The notes under the pieces were generated by a model. That model did no database searches. It worked only from the letters and a program-made list of their open reading frames with translations, and was not told the DNA's origin. Shown one piece after another: positions 16,418-25,931 of a stretch of 64,000 nucleotides of DNA. This DNA comes from Apilactobacillus kunkeei. GTDB lineage: Bacteria; Bacillota; Bacilli; Lactobacillales; Lactobacillaceae. Position numbers and translations under genes: made by a program. Location of the stretch: contig NZ_VBSE01000043.1 in NCBI RefSeq assembly GCF_005930975.1, positions 1-64,000 on the forward strand, read 5' to 3'. Position 1 is the first letter of the stretch, and each line of letters starts with the position of its first letter.

Positions 16418-18727
16418 ATGTCTCAAAACAATCCTAACTTGGGCAGCCGTGTCCAAAGAAATCAAAAGCAACATAAATCATCTAAACATGCTACATGGAT
16501 CAAAAGAGTCATTGTAGGTGGATTAGGATTTATTTCATTGCTAATCGTTCTAGGAAGCATCATCTTCATGATTTATGCTTCTAGCGCACCTGAGATTAGT
16601 TATCAATCTCTATCAAGTGATAACTCAACCAAAATTTATGACAATTCTGGCCACGTTATTTCACGATTAGGAGTTCAAGATCGAGATTATATTAAATCCG
16701 ATAAAATTCCTAGCCAACTAAAAAATGCGATTGTCTCAATTGAAGATCGTCGTTTCTACAAGCATCATGGTGTTGACCCAATCAGAATTATGGGAGCTTC
16801 ATTATCAAACATAACTTCTGGTTCATTAAACCTTCAAGGTGGTTCTACACTAACCCAACAACTAGTTAAATTGTCTGTATTCTCTACTGCTGCTTCTGAC
16901 AGAACTCTTAAAAGAAAAGCTCAAGAAGCGTGGTTAGCACTTAAGATTGAACGCACATATTCAAAACAACAAATTCTAGAATTCTACATTAATAAGGTAT
17001 ACATGGGTAACAATGTATATGGTATGGAAACTGCTTCTGAATACTACTTCGGTAAATCATTAAGTAAACTTTCTATTGCTCAAACTGCCTTATTAGCAGG
17101 TATGCCTCAATCACCAACTTACTACAATCCTTATGTATATCCTCAATATGCAAAAGATAGAAGAAATGAAGTATTGAACGCAATGGCATCATATGGTGCC
17201 ATCACTCAAAAACAAGCTGCAGATGCTAAAAAGACAAGTATTAAGTCTGGTTTAGTTAAAAATCATAAGAACAATTCGTTAGAATCTGTTAAAGAAAAAT
17301 ATGTTGATTCCTATTTAAAACAAGTTATTCAAGAGCTTAAGGCTAAGGGGTACAACACTCAATCTGGCTTAAAAGTTTACACTAACTTAGATTTATCTGC
17401 ACAAAAGAAACTTTACAATTTGGCAAATAACGATGCATCTGTTGGATTCCCTAACAGTACTATGCAAGTTGGTGCAACATTAGTCAATCCAAAGACTGGT
17501 GCTGTTAATGCAATGATTGGTAGCAGAAAAACTGATATTCAATTAGGTTTGAATAGAGCTGTACAAACTGATAGATCCAGTGGTTCTACCGCAAAACCTT
17601 TAATGGATTATGGTCCTGCAATCGAATATCTAAACTACCCTACTTATCAATTAGTTCATGACACTCCTTATACTTATGCTGGAACAAGCACAACTTTAAA
17701 GGATTTTGATGGCAGATACGAAGGAACAATTTCAATGCACAAGGCATTGGTTGAATCAAGAAATATTCCAGCCATTAGAACGCTTGAAAATGTTGGTGTA
17801 AGTAAGGCAACTGACTTTTTAAGTTCATTAGGTATGTCATTCAGTAATCCACTATCCTTACAAAATGGTATTGGTTTATACATCTCAACTGAACAAGAAG
17901 CTGCAGCTTACTCTGCATTCGCTAATAATGGTGTATACCATAAGCCATACTTAATTAGTAAAGTTGTCACTCCTGATAATGAATCACATGATTTTAGTTC
18001 TGAGGGTTCTCAAGTAATGAGTCCAGCTACTGCATTCATGATGACTTCAATGCTAAAAGGTGTTATGAACCAATCAAACGGTTCTGGTACTGCAGCTTAT
18101 ATTCCTGGTTTATACCAAGCTGGTAAGACCGGTACTACCCAATATCCAGATAACACTTACAATGGTTACTTACCTGCATATGCGGCAATGGATTCATGGT
18201 TCACTGGATATACCCAAAACTATGCCCTATCTGTTTGGACTGGGTACGACCATCCATATCAAACTGGTAATTATCTAACTGCCGATCAAACGGATATCGC
18301 TCAAAGAATTTACAAGTACGAAATGCAATACATTTCTCAAAACAAAACTAATAGCGATTGGGTAAAACCAAGCAACGTAACTGCTGTTAAATCTGGTGGT
18401 CAAACTGAATACTACAAAGATGGCTACTCATCTATCCAAGGAGATAAAACAACTGGTTATGCTGGTGGATCACTTTCATCAGTACTTGATAGTACTAAGA
18501 AACAAACGAAGGATACTAAGTCAAACAAATCATCAGATGATGATGACGACAAGGATTCTCAAAAAGATAAAAACGAAGCTAAGAAGAGTTCTGGATCAAA
18601 CGGCAACAATAATAACGATTCAGAGAAAAATCAGCAAAATAACCAAACAAACAATAATGGCAATAACACAAACAATGCCAATAATAATCAACAAAATAAC
18701 AACGGCAATAACAATAACAACCACTAG
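16418..18727 (+). CDS. pbp1A: Class A penicillin-binding protein 1A
   Basis: The bifunctional cell-wall synthase polymerises and cross-links peptidoglycan outside the membrane. It has one membrane helix (about 31-53), a glycosyltransferase domain with catalytic Glu109 in SIEDRRFY, and a transpeptidase domain with Ser390-Thr-Ala-Lys393, SRN (447-449) and KTGTT (570-574). The last roughly 90 residues are low-complexity, first Lys/Asp/Ser-rich and then strongly Asn-rich. An AAAGGAG site at the end of recU drives it. Length 769 residues. Confidence 0.95.
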   Translation: MSQNNPNLGSRVQRNQKQHKSSKHATWIKRVIVGGLGFISLLIVLGSIIFMIYASSAPEISYQSLSSDNSTKIYDNSGHVISRLGVQDRDYIKSDKIPSQLKNAIVSIEDRRFYKHHGVDPIRIMGASLSNITSGSLNLQGGSTLTQQLVKLSVFSTAASDRTLKRKAQEAWLALKIERTYSKQQILEFYINKVYMGNNVYGMETASEYYFGKSLSKLSIAQTALLAGMPQSPTYYNPYVYPQYAKDRRNEVLNAMASYGAITQKQAADAKKTSIKSGLVKNHKNNSLESVKEKYVDSYLKQVIQELKAKGYNTQSGLKVYTNLDLSAQKKLYNLANNDASVGFPNSTMQVGATLVNPKTGAVNAMIGSRKTDIQLGLNRAVQTDRSSGSTAKPLMDYGPAIEYLNYPTYQLVHDTPYTYAGTSTTLKDFDGRYEGTISMHKALVESRNIPAIRTLENVGVSKATDFLSSLGMSFSNPLSLQNGIGLYISTEQEAAAYSAFANNGVYHKPYLISKVVTPDNESHDFSSEGSQVMSPATAFMMTSMLKGVMNQSNGSGTAAYIPGLYQAGKTGTTQYPDNTYNGYLPAYAAMDSWFTGYTQNYALSVWTGYDHPYQTGNYLTADQTDIAQRIYKYEMQYISQNKTNSDWVKPSNVTAVKSGGQTEYYKDGYSSIQGDKTTGYAGGSLSSVLDSTKKQTKDTKSNKSSDDDDDKDSQKDKNEAKKSSGSNGNNNNDSEKNQQNNQTNNNGNNTNNANNNQQNNNGNNNNNH

Positions 18728-18739
18728 TTTATAGCTACG

Positions 18740-18777
18740 AAAAAAGCACCTAGAAAAAGTTCTAGGTGCTTTTTTAT
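18740..18777. terminator. Bidirectional intrinsic terminator
   Basis: AAGCACCTAGA-AAAAG-TTCTAGGTGCTT with A/T runs on both sides, between pbp1A and the convergent dnaD. Confidence 0.9.
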
Positions 18778-18785
18778 TTACACTC

Positions 18786-19520
18786 TTATTTATCAATTTT
18801 AAATAAAGGAATGTCTGGTTTGTTTTGTGTTCCCTTATCACTAAATTTAACGCTCTTATTAAACTTTTGTTCATGGCTACGACGATTACGTTCAACATCA
18901 GCCGGAGTCTTGATATTGGCTTTTTCCCAGTTAACTAGAATTCTATCCATATACTTCAAACTGTATACTTGATTTAAAACAGATTCTCTAAGTGCTAACT
19001 TAATCATTTGTGGATCGTATTCATCATCGCTGATCCATTGATTAATAGTTTCAATTTCGATTGGTGATAAAGGTCTACCAAATTCTGATTCGATGGAATT
19101 AAATACCTGTTTACGATCAGATTCAGTTATTTCATTAGAAGTGCTATTACCTTCAAAAACGACGTTTGAAGTTTCACCTTCTGCAGTTCCTTGATTTAAT
19201 TCTGATAATTTTTCGTACATTAAAGAGAAATCATAGACATCAAAGGCTTGTCCTTTTGCATTGGATAATGTCTTAATTCTCATTAATTTGTTCTCTACCA
19301 GTTCATGCAAGACTTGATAAGCCTTTGCATTTGAAAATCCAGTAGCCTTTGTAATTTCTTTGATATCAGGAAAATAATTACCTATATCGATATTTCTTTT
19401 AATTTGAAGATAGATTACCAGTTGGTCACTAGTCATTCCTAATTTAGGATAATTCTTTAATAGATAATTAGAAATGGTGGTTTGACCTGATTGAAGTATC
19501 GTCTTTGCAAATTTATCCAT
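18786..19520 (-). CDS. dnaD: Replication initiation protein DnaD
   Basis: The 244-residue protein has an N-terminal winged-helix domain (about 1-110) and the C-terminal DnaB2/DnaD domain (about 140-210), with the YDPQMIKLAL and YMDRILVNW blocks that typify the family. DnaD helps load the replicative helicase at the origin and at stalled forks. The tail is basic, suited to DNA binding. AAAGGGG lies nine bases before the ATG. It is last in the dinG-ypmB-dnaD order found in other Firmicutes. Confidence 0.9.
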   Translation of the reverse strand: MDKFAKTILQSGQTTISNYLLKNYPKLGMTSDQLVIYLQIKRNIDIGNYFPDIKEITKATGFSNAKAYQVLHELVENKLMRIKTLSNAKGQAFDVYDFSLMYEKLSELNQGTAEGETSNVVFEGNSTSNEITESDRKQVFNSIESEFGRPLSPIEIETINQWISDDEYDPQMIKLALRESVLNQVYSLKYMDRILVNWEKANIKTPADVERNRRSHEQKFNKSVKFSDKGTQNKPDIPLFKIDK

Positions 19521-19538
19521 TAAAACATACCCCTTTAT

Positions 19539-20042
19539 CTATACATTAGCAATAAATCTTAGAACTTTACCTGATTTGAAGTCAATGACAGCATAATTCA
19601 ATTCATTTTTAGAATTAAAGTAACTTACTGCCCAGGCAGGTTTTTCATTAAAGATTGTTGGAGCAACACTAATCAATTTTGAAATTCTTTGCTTTTGGTT
19701 AGCGACACTTTTAGCTTCATTTGCTGAAATTCCATCTTTGACATTGGCAACATTAATGCTACCCGTCTTTTTTTCAATTATTACGTATTGTTTTTGGTTG
19801 TCTTTATTAGGACCTTCAATAGTGTAATAAGTTCTATTCAAATCAGACATGTAGAAGTGATCGACTGATTTAATACCAACCTTCTTTTCTGCCAATGTAG
19901 TTGCTTGGTGCTTAGCAGATGAAAGTGGTTGTCTAGCCCATAAAAACAGTCCTATGATTATTAAAAATAAAACAATAATTATTCCGATTAGCCATTTAAA
20001 TATTCTAAAATAGTTAATCTTCTTCAAAAAAGAAACATTCAT
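19539..20042 (-). CDS. YpmB-like membrane-anchored protein (DUF5590/PepSY-like)
   Basis: The 167-residue protein has one N-terminal membrane helix (about 15-37) and an extracellular PepSY-like domain ending in ELNYAVIDFKSGKVLRF. The position between dinG and dnaD is that of B. subtilis ypmB. Function is unknown; PepSY domains are often linked to protease inhibition or redox partners. GAGGAG precedes the ATG. Confidence 0.75.
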   Translation of the reverse strand: MNVSFLKKINYFRIFKWLIGIIIVLFLIIIGLFLWARQPLSSAKHQATTLAEKKVGIKSVDHFYMSDLNRTYYTIEGPNKDNQKQYVIIEKKTGSINVANVKDGISANEAKSVANQKQRISKLISVAPTIFNEKPAWAVSYFNSKNELNYAVIDFKSGKVLRFIANV

Positions 20043-20054
20043 CTTCTAACTCCT

Positions 20055-22763
20055 CTACACCTTTTTTAATTTTTCGATAATTTTTCTTTTATCAAGTAAC
20101 TGAGGCTTGATATGACTTGGAATTAAGTCGATTAAATTGCTACCATATGGGCCTTCAATGACTTCTTTATCCCTTAGATAAATTAGGCCCTTTGAATCAG
20201 ATAATTCTATAACATCTTTAATAGCATCTTTAATATTTAGGATGCCTAATGGAATGGATAATCCATCATTAGGATTTCCGTGTTCATTGTTAATTAAATC
20301 ATATTGCGCTTGTAAGTATATATCGTCAAAGGAATCGATAGCCATTGAATCAATAACTAGCATATTGATTGTTTTATTTTTATTGCGTAAAGACTTTAAT
20401 AAATCATTATTTCCGACTATTATGTTACGCGAATCGACCACAATCTTTTTTACAATTTTTTCATCATTGCCGCTGCAGTCTTGACTTAAAATGACGTTAT
20501 GCTCATTCACATCAGATTCATACAAGGATTTAGCAATTTCTTTTACTCGTTGTTTTGAACGAGTAAGAATAAAAGCATTTCCTTTATTATACTTCATAAC
20601 TTTTTCAAGAGGCATCGGAATTTGTAAAGATTCATCTAAAATTAAATTAACTTGTCCGTTTAAATCCTTCTCATCTTCAAATTTAATCATTCGAGTATTT
20701 TGACGTTTTAATTCTAACTTGTCGTAGAAGTATTGAGAACGTTTTGACGAATAAATGGCACTGTCTAAGAAGATAATACCTTTGAAATACTTGTATAGTT
20801 CATTTGGTAAGATGTTTTCATTTCTAACTAATCCTCCATACAATACACCATTTTCGGAATCTTTATCCTCGTTAACATTAAAAGCAAAAATCAATTGTTT
20901 ACCAAGCTTGTTTAATTTAAACAAACGAACTAGATTGTTTTCGATAAATGAACAGTATTCTTCTAACTTGTCAAAGAAAGCATATAAGATGGCTTTATCG
21001 TGACCATTGAAATGATTAATCGATCTTTTCATGTCGTCAACGATATCTAAAATAGTTTGTTGATTTCTAGAAATCGAATTGAATAATGATTTTTTGTTTA
21101 ACACAAATGTTTTAAATCTTTCAACATCTGGTTTGACAATATATCCATCAACGGTTCTATTAAGTTTGCTCTTTGAATAAAAAGCATTTAAAAAGTCATC
21201 CTTAATTGTTTCAAATTGATCAGTATTTTTAGCTAATAGGTTTTCAATCTTTTTAGTCATGCCAGCCTGTTTTCTAGCCTTGTTGAAGATATCAAATACA
21301 TTTCTGTTATGTGTTTGATACATCAAGTTAGTAATGTGATTGCAAATAATCTTGTTTTCACTTAACTTGAATTCGATTCGATAATTATCTAGTGCATTAT
21401 CACTTAACTTTCTAGAATCTTTGATAACTAAGTATGGGTCGTTTTGATGCAATTTTTGCACGTTTTGTAGTAAATAGTCATGAGATACCAAAATAACATT
21501 AGCGGTTTGGTAATCATGAGCTAACTTCTTAATGTAGTATCCTCTATTTTGTTCATCACTAACAACATTTAAGAAATAGTTTTGATTATTATCTTTATCA
21601 AGTTTTAACTCGTTAATATCACCGGTTTTAGTAAACGTTAACCAGATTAAAATTTTACACTTTAGAAATTCGGTATTTTTAGAGTTGCTAACAACGTTTA
21701 AACTATCAGAAAACTTATCCAAATCAATATAATCAGTTACCGGTCGAACAATTAAACATCGAAGACGTTCAGAAGTGATTTTATTGATATTCTTCACTTG
21801 GGTAACTAACTTAGATTCCGAGTTAAAATCTTCATCACCTGCAATAATAATTTTTTGGTTCTTTTTAAGTAAATAACTAAGTGGAAATAAATAACTAAAG
21901 TCATAGTTAAACTCAGCATTTTCTTCAATCAGCAAATTATTACTTTCAGATGCGGTATGATAGTTCCCATAAATCGAATTCATTAGCTTATTTTCGGTAT
22001 TATTGAACTGAGTAATTCCCTTAAGCATCTTCGATTTTTTACGTATATTATTAGGGTATTTCAATTCTACAAATTCGTTATCACTATGATATTTGATTTT
22101 TCTAACCTTTAGATTCTTAATGTTCATAATCTTATGATTATCATCTTTGTGTTTTAAATGATAGGCACGCTTAAACATAATTAAAGAGTCCATCGGTAGG
22201 GATGGATTAATATCTAAAATCTGTTTAACAGTCTTCTTAGGTAAATTATCCAATTGATGTAACAGAATAATTAATATTTTAGCAGTGGCTAGAGCGTCAC
22301 TACTGGATGAATGTGGGTGATTGTGAACAATGTTTAGGCTTTTACTTAAATCAGTAAGTTTGTAGCTAGGTTCTGTTGGTAATAACAATTGGCTCAATGT
22401 AACGGTATCAATTGCTTTATTAGTTAGCTCTTTATGATTCACCCTTTTAAATTCGAAATTTAAAAATGGGAAATCAAAATTGACGTTATGAGCAACAAAA
22501 ATTGTCTTATCAAGTAACTGATAGATCTTATCTGCTACTTCGGCAAACGTTGGTGCATTAACGACTGTTTGGTTTGATATTCCAGTTAATTTTGTGATTT
22601 CAGTTGGAATACTAATTTCAGGATTAATAAATGAATTAAATGATCCAATAATTTTGCTATTTTGAACAAAAGTACAACTAAATTGGATGATTCGATTAGT
22701 ATAGTTGGACTGACTACTACCTGTAGTCTCAATGTCCACCACTGAAAAAATGGTATTACTCAT
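20055..22763 (-). CDS. dinG: DinG-family protein: intact exonuclease domain, degenerate helicase domain
   Basis: Gram-positive DinG fuses a DnaQ-like 3'-5' exonuclease to a superfamily 2 helicase. The exonuclease (about 1-170) keeps DIETTG, the AHNVNFDFPF block and the HxxxxD block HSSSSD. The helicase part (about 240-902) keeps length but not motifs. Walker A, normally EAGTGTGKS, reads EENAEFNYD (about 280-288). The DEAH box reads KDSR (448-451). The motif VI segment QGxGRLIR reads DAIKDVIE. ATP hydrolysis therefore looks impossible. S. aureus DinG is known to be a nuclease without helicase activity, so a nuclease role is plausible here. Start ATG 22763 has GGTGA eight bases upstream and gives 902 residues. 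Confidence 0.85.
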   Translation of the reverse strand: MSNTIFSVVDIETTGSSQSNYTNRIIQFSCTFVQNSKIIGSFNSFINPEISIPTEITKLTGISNQTVVNAPTFAEVADKIYQLLDKTIFVAHNVNFDFPFLNFEFKRVNHKELTNKAIDTVTLSQLLLPTEPSYKLTDLSKSLNIVHNHPHSSSSDALATAKILIILLHQLDNLPKKTVKQILDINPSLPMDSLIMFKRAYHLKHKDDNHKIMNIKNLKVRKIKYHSDNEFVELKYPNNIRKKSKMLKGITQFNNTENKLMNSIYGNYHTASESNNLLIEENAEFNYDFSYLFPLSYLLKKNQKIIIAGDEDFNSESKLVTQVKNINKITSERLRCLIVRPVTDYIDLDKFSDSLNVVSNSKNTEFLKCKILIWLTFTKTGDINELKLDKDNNQNYFLNVVSDEQNRGYYIKKLAHDYQTANVILVSHDYLLQNVQKLHQNDPYLVIKDSRKLSDNALDNYRIEFKLSENKIICNHITNLMYQTHNRNVFDIFNKARKQAGMTKKIENLLAKNTDQFETIKDDFLNAFYSKSKLNRTVDGYIVKPDVERFKTFVLNKKSLFNSISRNQQTILDIVDDMKRSINHFNGHDKAILYAFFDKLEEYCSFIENNLVRLFKLNKLGKQLIFAFNVNEDKDSENGVLYGGLVRNENILPNELYKYFKGIIFLDSAIYSSKRSQYFYDKLELKRQNTRMIKFEDEKDLNGQVNLILDESLQIPMPLEKVMKYNKGNAFILTRSKQRVKEIAKSLYESDVNEHNVILSQDCSGNDEKIVKKIVVDSRNIIVGNNDLLKSLRNKNKTINMLVIDSMAIDSFDDIYLQAQYDLINNEHGNPNDGLSIPLGILNIKDAIKDVIELSDSKGLIYLRDKEVIEGPYGSNLIDLIPSHIKPQLLDKRKIIEKLKKV

Positions 22764-22922
22764 GATTTCGTTCACCAATCTTTCAAAAAATACTTAAGTT
22801 AATGATACTACACTTATTAGGTATTTATCTATTATTTAAGGACACAAATATAAATATTTAAGTTATTTTTATTATGATGATTTTATGATAATATTAACAT
22901 TAAGAGAAAGTGAGCGATAATA

Positions 22923-23852
22923 TTGACAAATCAAGCAATTGGACATAGTCATGCCAAAATAATACTTATGGGCGAGCATAGTGTTGTATATGGTCAACCA
23001 GCCATTGCACTCCCAGTTCCTAAAATTGACTTAAACGTTACAATAATAGAAAAACAAAATGGTATATACATCAACAGTAAATACTTCATTGGTAATTTAA
23101 ATAGTGTCCCAAATGATTTATTAGGGATTAAAAATTTGATTGATAGCACCCTTTCTAAGTTACACAAAAAGGATGCCTCTTTTGAGATGATTATCGATAG
23201 TTCCATTCCATCAGAACGTGGAATGGGTTCTTCAGCAGCAACATCAGTTGCCATTGTAAAAGCATTATTTCATTACTTTAACGTCAGTTTTGATAAGGAT
23301 TTATTACTTGATTTAAGTAATGTTGAAGAAACGATCACACATGGTAACCCTTCTGGATTAGATACAGCAACTGCAGGATCAGATAATCCAGTATGGTTTA
23401 TTCGAAATGAAACTTTAAACGAAATAAACTTTAACTTAAATGCCGTACTAGTAATTGCCGATTCTGGTATTAAGGGAAGAACCGATATTGCAATTAACTA
23501 CGTTAAACAGCAGTTACATAATAATAAAGAAGATACTATGAAATCAATTAAGCATATTGGTGACCTGGTTACTCAAGCTAAGTTTGATATCGAAAATAAT
23601 AACCCTATTGAACTCGGTAAATTAATGACTGAAAACCAAAAAGAATTAAAAAAATTAAAAGTAAGTAACGATAAGATTGATGAATTGGTTGAAATTGCTA
23701 ATCGAAACGGTTCATTAGGATCCAAACTAACAGGTAGTGGTCTTGGAGGATGTATCATCGCTTTGGCAAGAAATATCAACGAAGCTCAAAGCATTGAAAA
23801 TGCACTATTAAAAGCCGGTGCATTAGATACATGGATTCAACCTTTTAAATAA
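22923..23852 (+). CDS. mvk: Mevalonate kinase
   Basis: The 309-residue GHMP kinase phosphorylates mevalonate, the first committed ATP step toward isopentenyl diphosphate. It has HSHAKIILMGEHSVVYG at the start, the ATP loop ERGMGSSAATS (about 100-110), catalytic Asp in GNPSGLDTA and the C-terminal KLTGSGLGGC. The start is TTG 22923; no ATG or GTG fits and the family N-terminus begins here. The upstream gap to divergent dinG (22764-22922) is AT-rich with no confident promoter. It leads the four-gene mevalonate operon. Confidence 0.95.
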   Translation: MTNQAIGHSHAKIILMGEHSVVYGQPAIALPVPKIDLNVTIIEKQNGIYINSKYFIGNLNSVPNDLLGIKNLIDSTLSKLHKKDASFEMIIDSSIPSERGMGSSAATSVAIVKALFHYFNVSFDKDLLLDLSNVEETITHGNPSGLDTATAGSDNPVWFIRNETLNEINFNLNAVLVIADSGIKGRTDIAINYVKQQLHNNKEDTMKSIKHIGDLVTQAKFDIENNNPIELGKLMTENQKELKKLKVSNDKIDELVEIANRNGSLGSKLTGSGLGGCIIALARNINEAQSIENALLKAGALDTWIQPFK

Positions 23853-23873
23853 AACTCGGAGGAATTATAGAAG

Positions 23874-24842
23874 ATGTTAGGTGAAAAAATTACCGCAAGA
23901 GCACATACAAATATCGCCTTAGTTAAATATTGGGGAAAAGAAAACGAGCATTTAATTATCCCTGCAAATAGTAGCCTATCGCTGACACTTGATGAATTTT
24001 ACACAGACACAAGTGTTAGATTTGATGAATCTCTTGACTCCGATGTGGTCACTTTAAATGGCAATGATGTTAATGATGAAAAAATCACCAAATTTATGGA
24101 CATCATCCGCAAAAACGCAAAAATTAATACATTTGCACACATTCAATCGATAAATCACGTCCCTACCTCAGCTGGGCTAGCATCATCTGCTTCAGCATAT
24201 GCAGCGTTAGCTGCTGCTGGTAGTAAAGCTGCCGGACTTAATCTAAATGAAAAGGATTTATCCCGTTTAGCAAGACGTGGTTCGGGTTCGGCAACACGTT
24301 CTATATTTGGCGGTTTTGCTGCATGGAATAAAGGAAATGACGATGAAACTTCATACGGTTATAGCATTCAAAATCCAGTAAAAATGGATGTTAATATGAT
24401 TGCGATTATTTTAGATAATCAACCTAAAAAAATTAGTAGCAGAAAAGGAATGAAGATTTCTATCGAAACTTCTCCCTACTATGAAAGCTGGATTCAACAG
24501 ACTACAGAAGATTTTCAAACAATCAAAGATGCAATTAAGCAAAATGACTTCACTACTTTAGGTAAAACTGCTGAATTAAATGCAATGAGAATGCATTCAT
24601 TAACATTAAGCTCTGATCCCTCATACTTATATATAAATGCCGATAGTCTTGAAGTAATTAATATGGTTAAAGAATTAAGAGAAAACGGCGTTGAATGCTA
24701 TTACACAATGGATGCTGGACCAAATGTTAAAATCATTTGTCAAAGTGATAATATCAATGCAATTACCGATAAACTGTCTGATAAATTTACTAATGATCAG
24801 ATTAAAGTATCTGGACCTGGAGAAGGAATAAAGTATCTATAA
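23874..24842 (+). CDS. mvaD: Diphosphomevalonate decarboxylase
   Basis: The 322-residue GHMP-family enzyme converts mevalonate diphosphate to isopentenyl diphosphate with ATP and loss of CO2. Clear marks are ARAHTNIALVKYWGKE near the start, the PTSAGLASSASAYAALA block (about 100-116), SGSATRSIFGGF, and MDAGPNVK near the end with its catalytic Asp. GGAGGA lies about ten bases before ATG 23874. Twenty-one bases separate it from mvk. Confidence 0.96.
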   Translation: MLGEKITARAHTNIALVKYWGKENEHLIIPANSSLSLTLDEFYTDTSVRFDESLDSDVVTLNGNDVNDEKITKFMDIIRKNAKINTFAHIQSINHVPTSAGLASSASAYAALAAAGSKAAGLNLNEKDLSRLARRGSGSATRSIFGGFAAWNKGNDDETSYGYSIQNPVKMDVNMIAIILDNQPKKISSRKGMKISIETSPYYESWIQQTTEDFQTIKDAIKQNDFTTLGKTAELNAMRMHSLTLSSDPSYLYINADSLEVINMVKELRENGVECYYTMDAGPNVKIICQSDNINAITDKLSDKFTNDQIKVSGPGEGIKYL

Positions 24843-24862
24843 ACTGAAAGGACCAATTTAAA

Positions 24863-25927
24863 ATGATTTCTGTAAAAGCACCCGGAAAGCTATATATTGC
24901 CGGTGAATATGCTGTGGTTGAAAAAGGATGTCCAGCTATCATTGTTGCAATTGATCAATATATTACTGCTAATATTAGTGAATCGGAAAATAATGTTGGT
25001 GTTATTCATTCAAAACAGTATGAAAATGACAAAATTGAATGGATTTACGATAATAATCAAATCAAAACTCTAAATGATAACAGTTCTTTCAACTATGTAA
25101 TTTCAGCTATGAAAACATTTGAAAAATATGTAGAAGAATTAAACATAAATCATAAATTATATAACATTGATATTGATAGTAATTTAAATAGCCAAGACGG
25201 AAAAAAATATGGATTGGGTTCATCAGCAGCCGTGACAGTTGCTACGATTAAAGCTTTAAACGAACTATATGGTTTAAATTTATGCAAACTTCAAATATTT
25301 AAACTAGCTGCCATCGCCCATTTAAGAATTCAAGGAAATGGATCGTTGGGTGACGTAGCTGCAAGTAGTTTTGGTGGATGGATTGCATATAGTTCGTTCG
25401 ATAAGAACTGGTTAACAAATCAAACCAATTTAAAAAAAACATTGGAACAAAGATGGCCTCATCTAATGATTGAAACACTTACACCACCTTCTGATTTGGA
25501 ACTACTAATTGGTTGGACTGGAACACCTGCTTCAACTGCTAATTTATTAAAAAGTGTTGAAGAATCCTCAAACGTTGATAGATATAATCAATTTTTAAAT
25601 AAAAGCAAAAGTTGTATCAACAAGATGATTAGTGGATTTAAAAACAAGGATATAACTGCAATTAAAAAACAAATTAAAGAAAATAGAAATATCATCGTTG
25701 AATTGGCCAGTTTTACTGGCATCGACATAGAAACAAATAAGCTAAAACGACTATGTGAAATAGCTGAAGAATACAACGGGTCAGGAAAATCTTCTGGAGC
25801 CGGAGGTGGAGATTGTGGAATTGCCATCGTTGAAAAGCAGTCTCCCATTAAAGATATAGAAGCAAAATGGACAGAAAATGGTATTGTCCCACTTCACCTA
25901 AATATTTACTCAGAACAGGAGGCATAA
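24863..25927 (+). CDS. mvaK2: Phosphomevalonate kinase
   Basis: The 354-residue GHMP kinase makes mevalonate diphosphate. It begins APGKLYIAGEYAVVEKG. The ATP loop is YGLGSSAAVTV (about 113-123), followed by GNGSLGDVAASSFGGW and the C-terminal SGAGGGDCGI. It stands between mvaD and fni, with an AAAGGA site before its ATG. HMG-CoA synthase and reductase are not in the window. Confidence 0.95.
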   Translation: MISVKAPGKLYIAGEYAVVEKGCPAIIVAIDQYITANISESENNVGVIHSKQYENDKIEWIYDNNQIKTLNDNSSFNYVISAMKTFEKYVEELNINHKLYNIDIDSNLNSQDGKKYGLGSSAAVTVATIKALNELYGLNLCKLQIFKLAAIAHLRIQGNGSLGDVAASSFGGWIAYSSFDKNWLTNQTNLKKTLEQRWPHLMIETLTPPSDLELLIGWTGTPASTANLLKSVEESSNVDRYNQFLNKSKSCINKMISGFKNKDITAIKKQIKENRNIIVELASFTGIDIETNKLKRLCEIAEEYNGSGKSSGAGGGDCGIAIVEKQSPIKDIEAKWTENGIVPLHLNIYSEQEA

Positions 25928-25931
25928 TCAA

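Noticed and set aside
18396-18734. Alternative plus-strand frame over the PBP1A tail
   Set aside because: It is a frame-shadow of the AAC/AAT repeats; the PBP1A frame is continuous with the catalytic domains.
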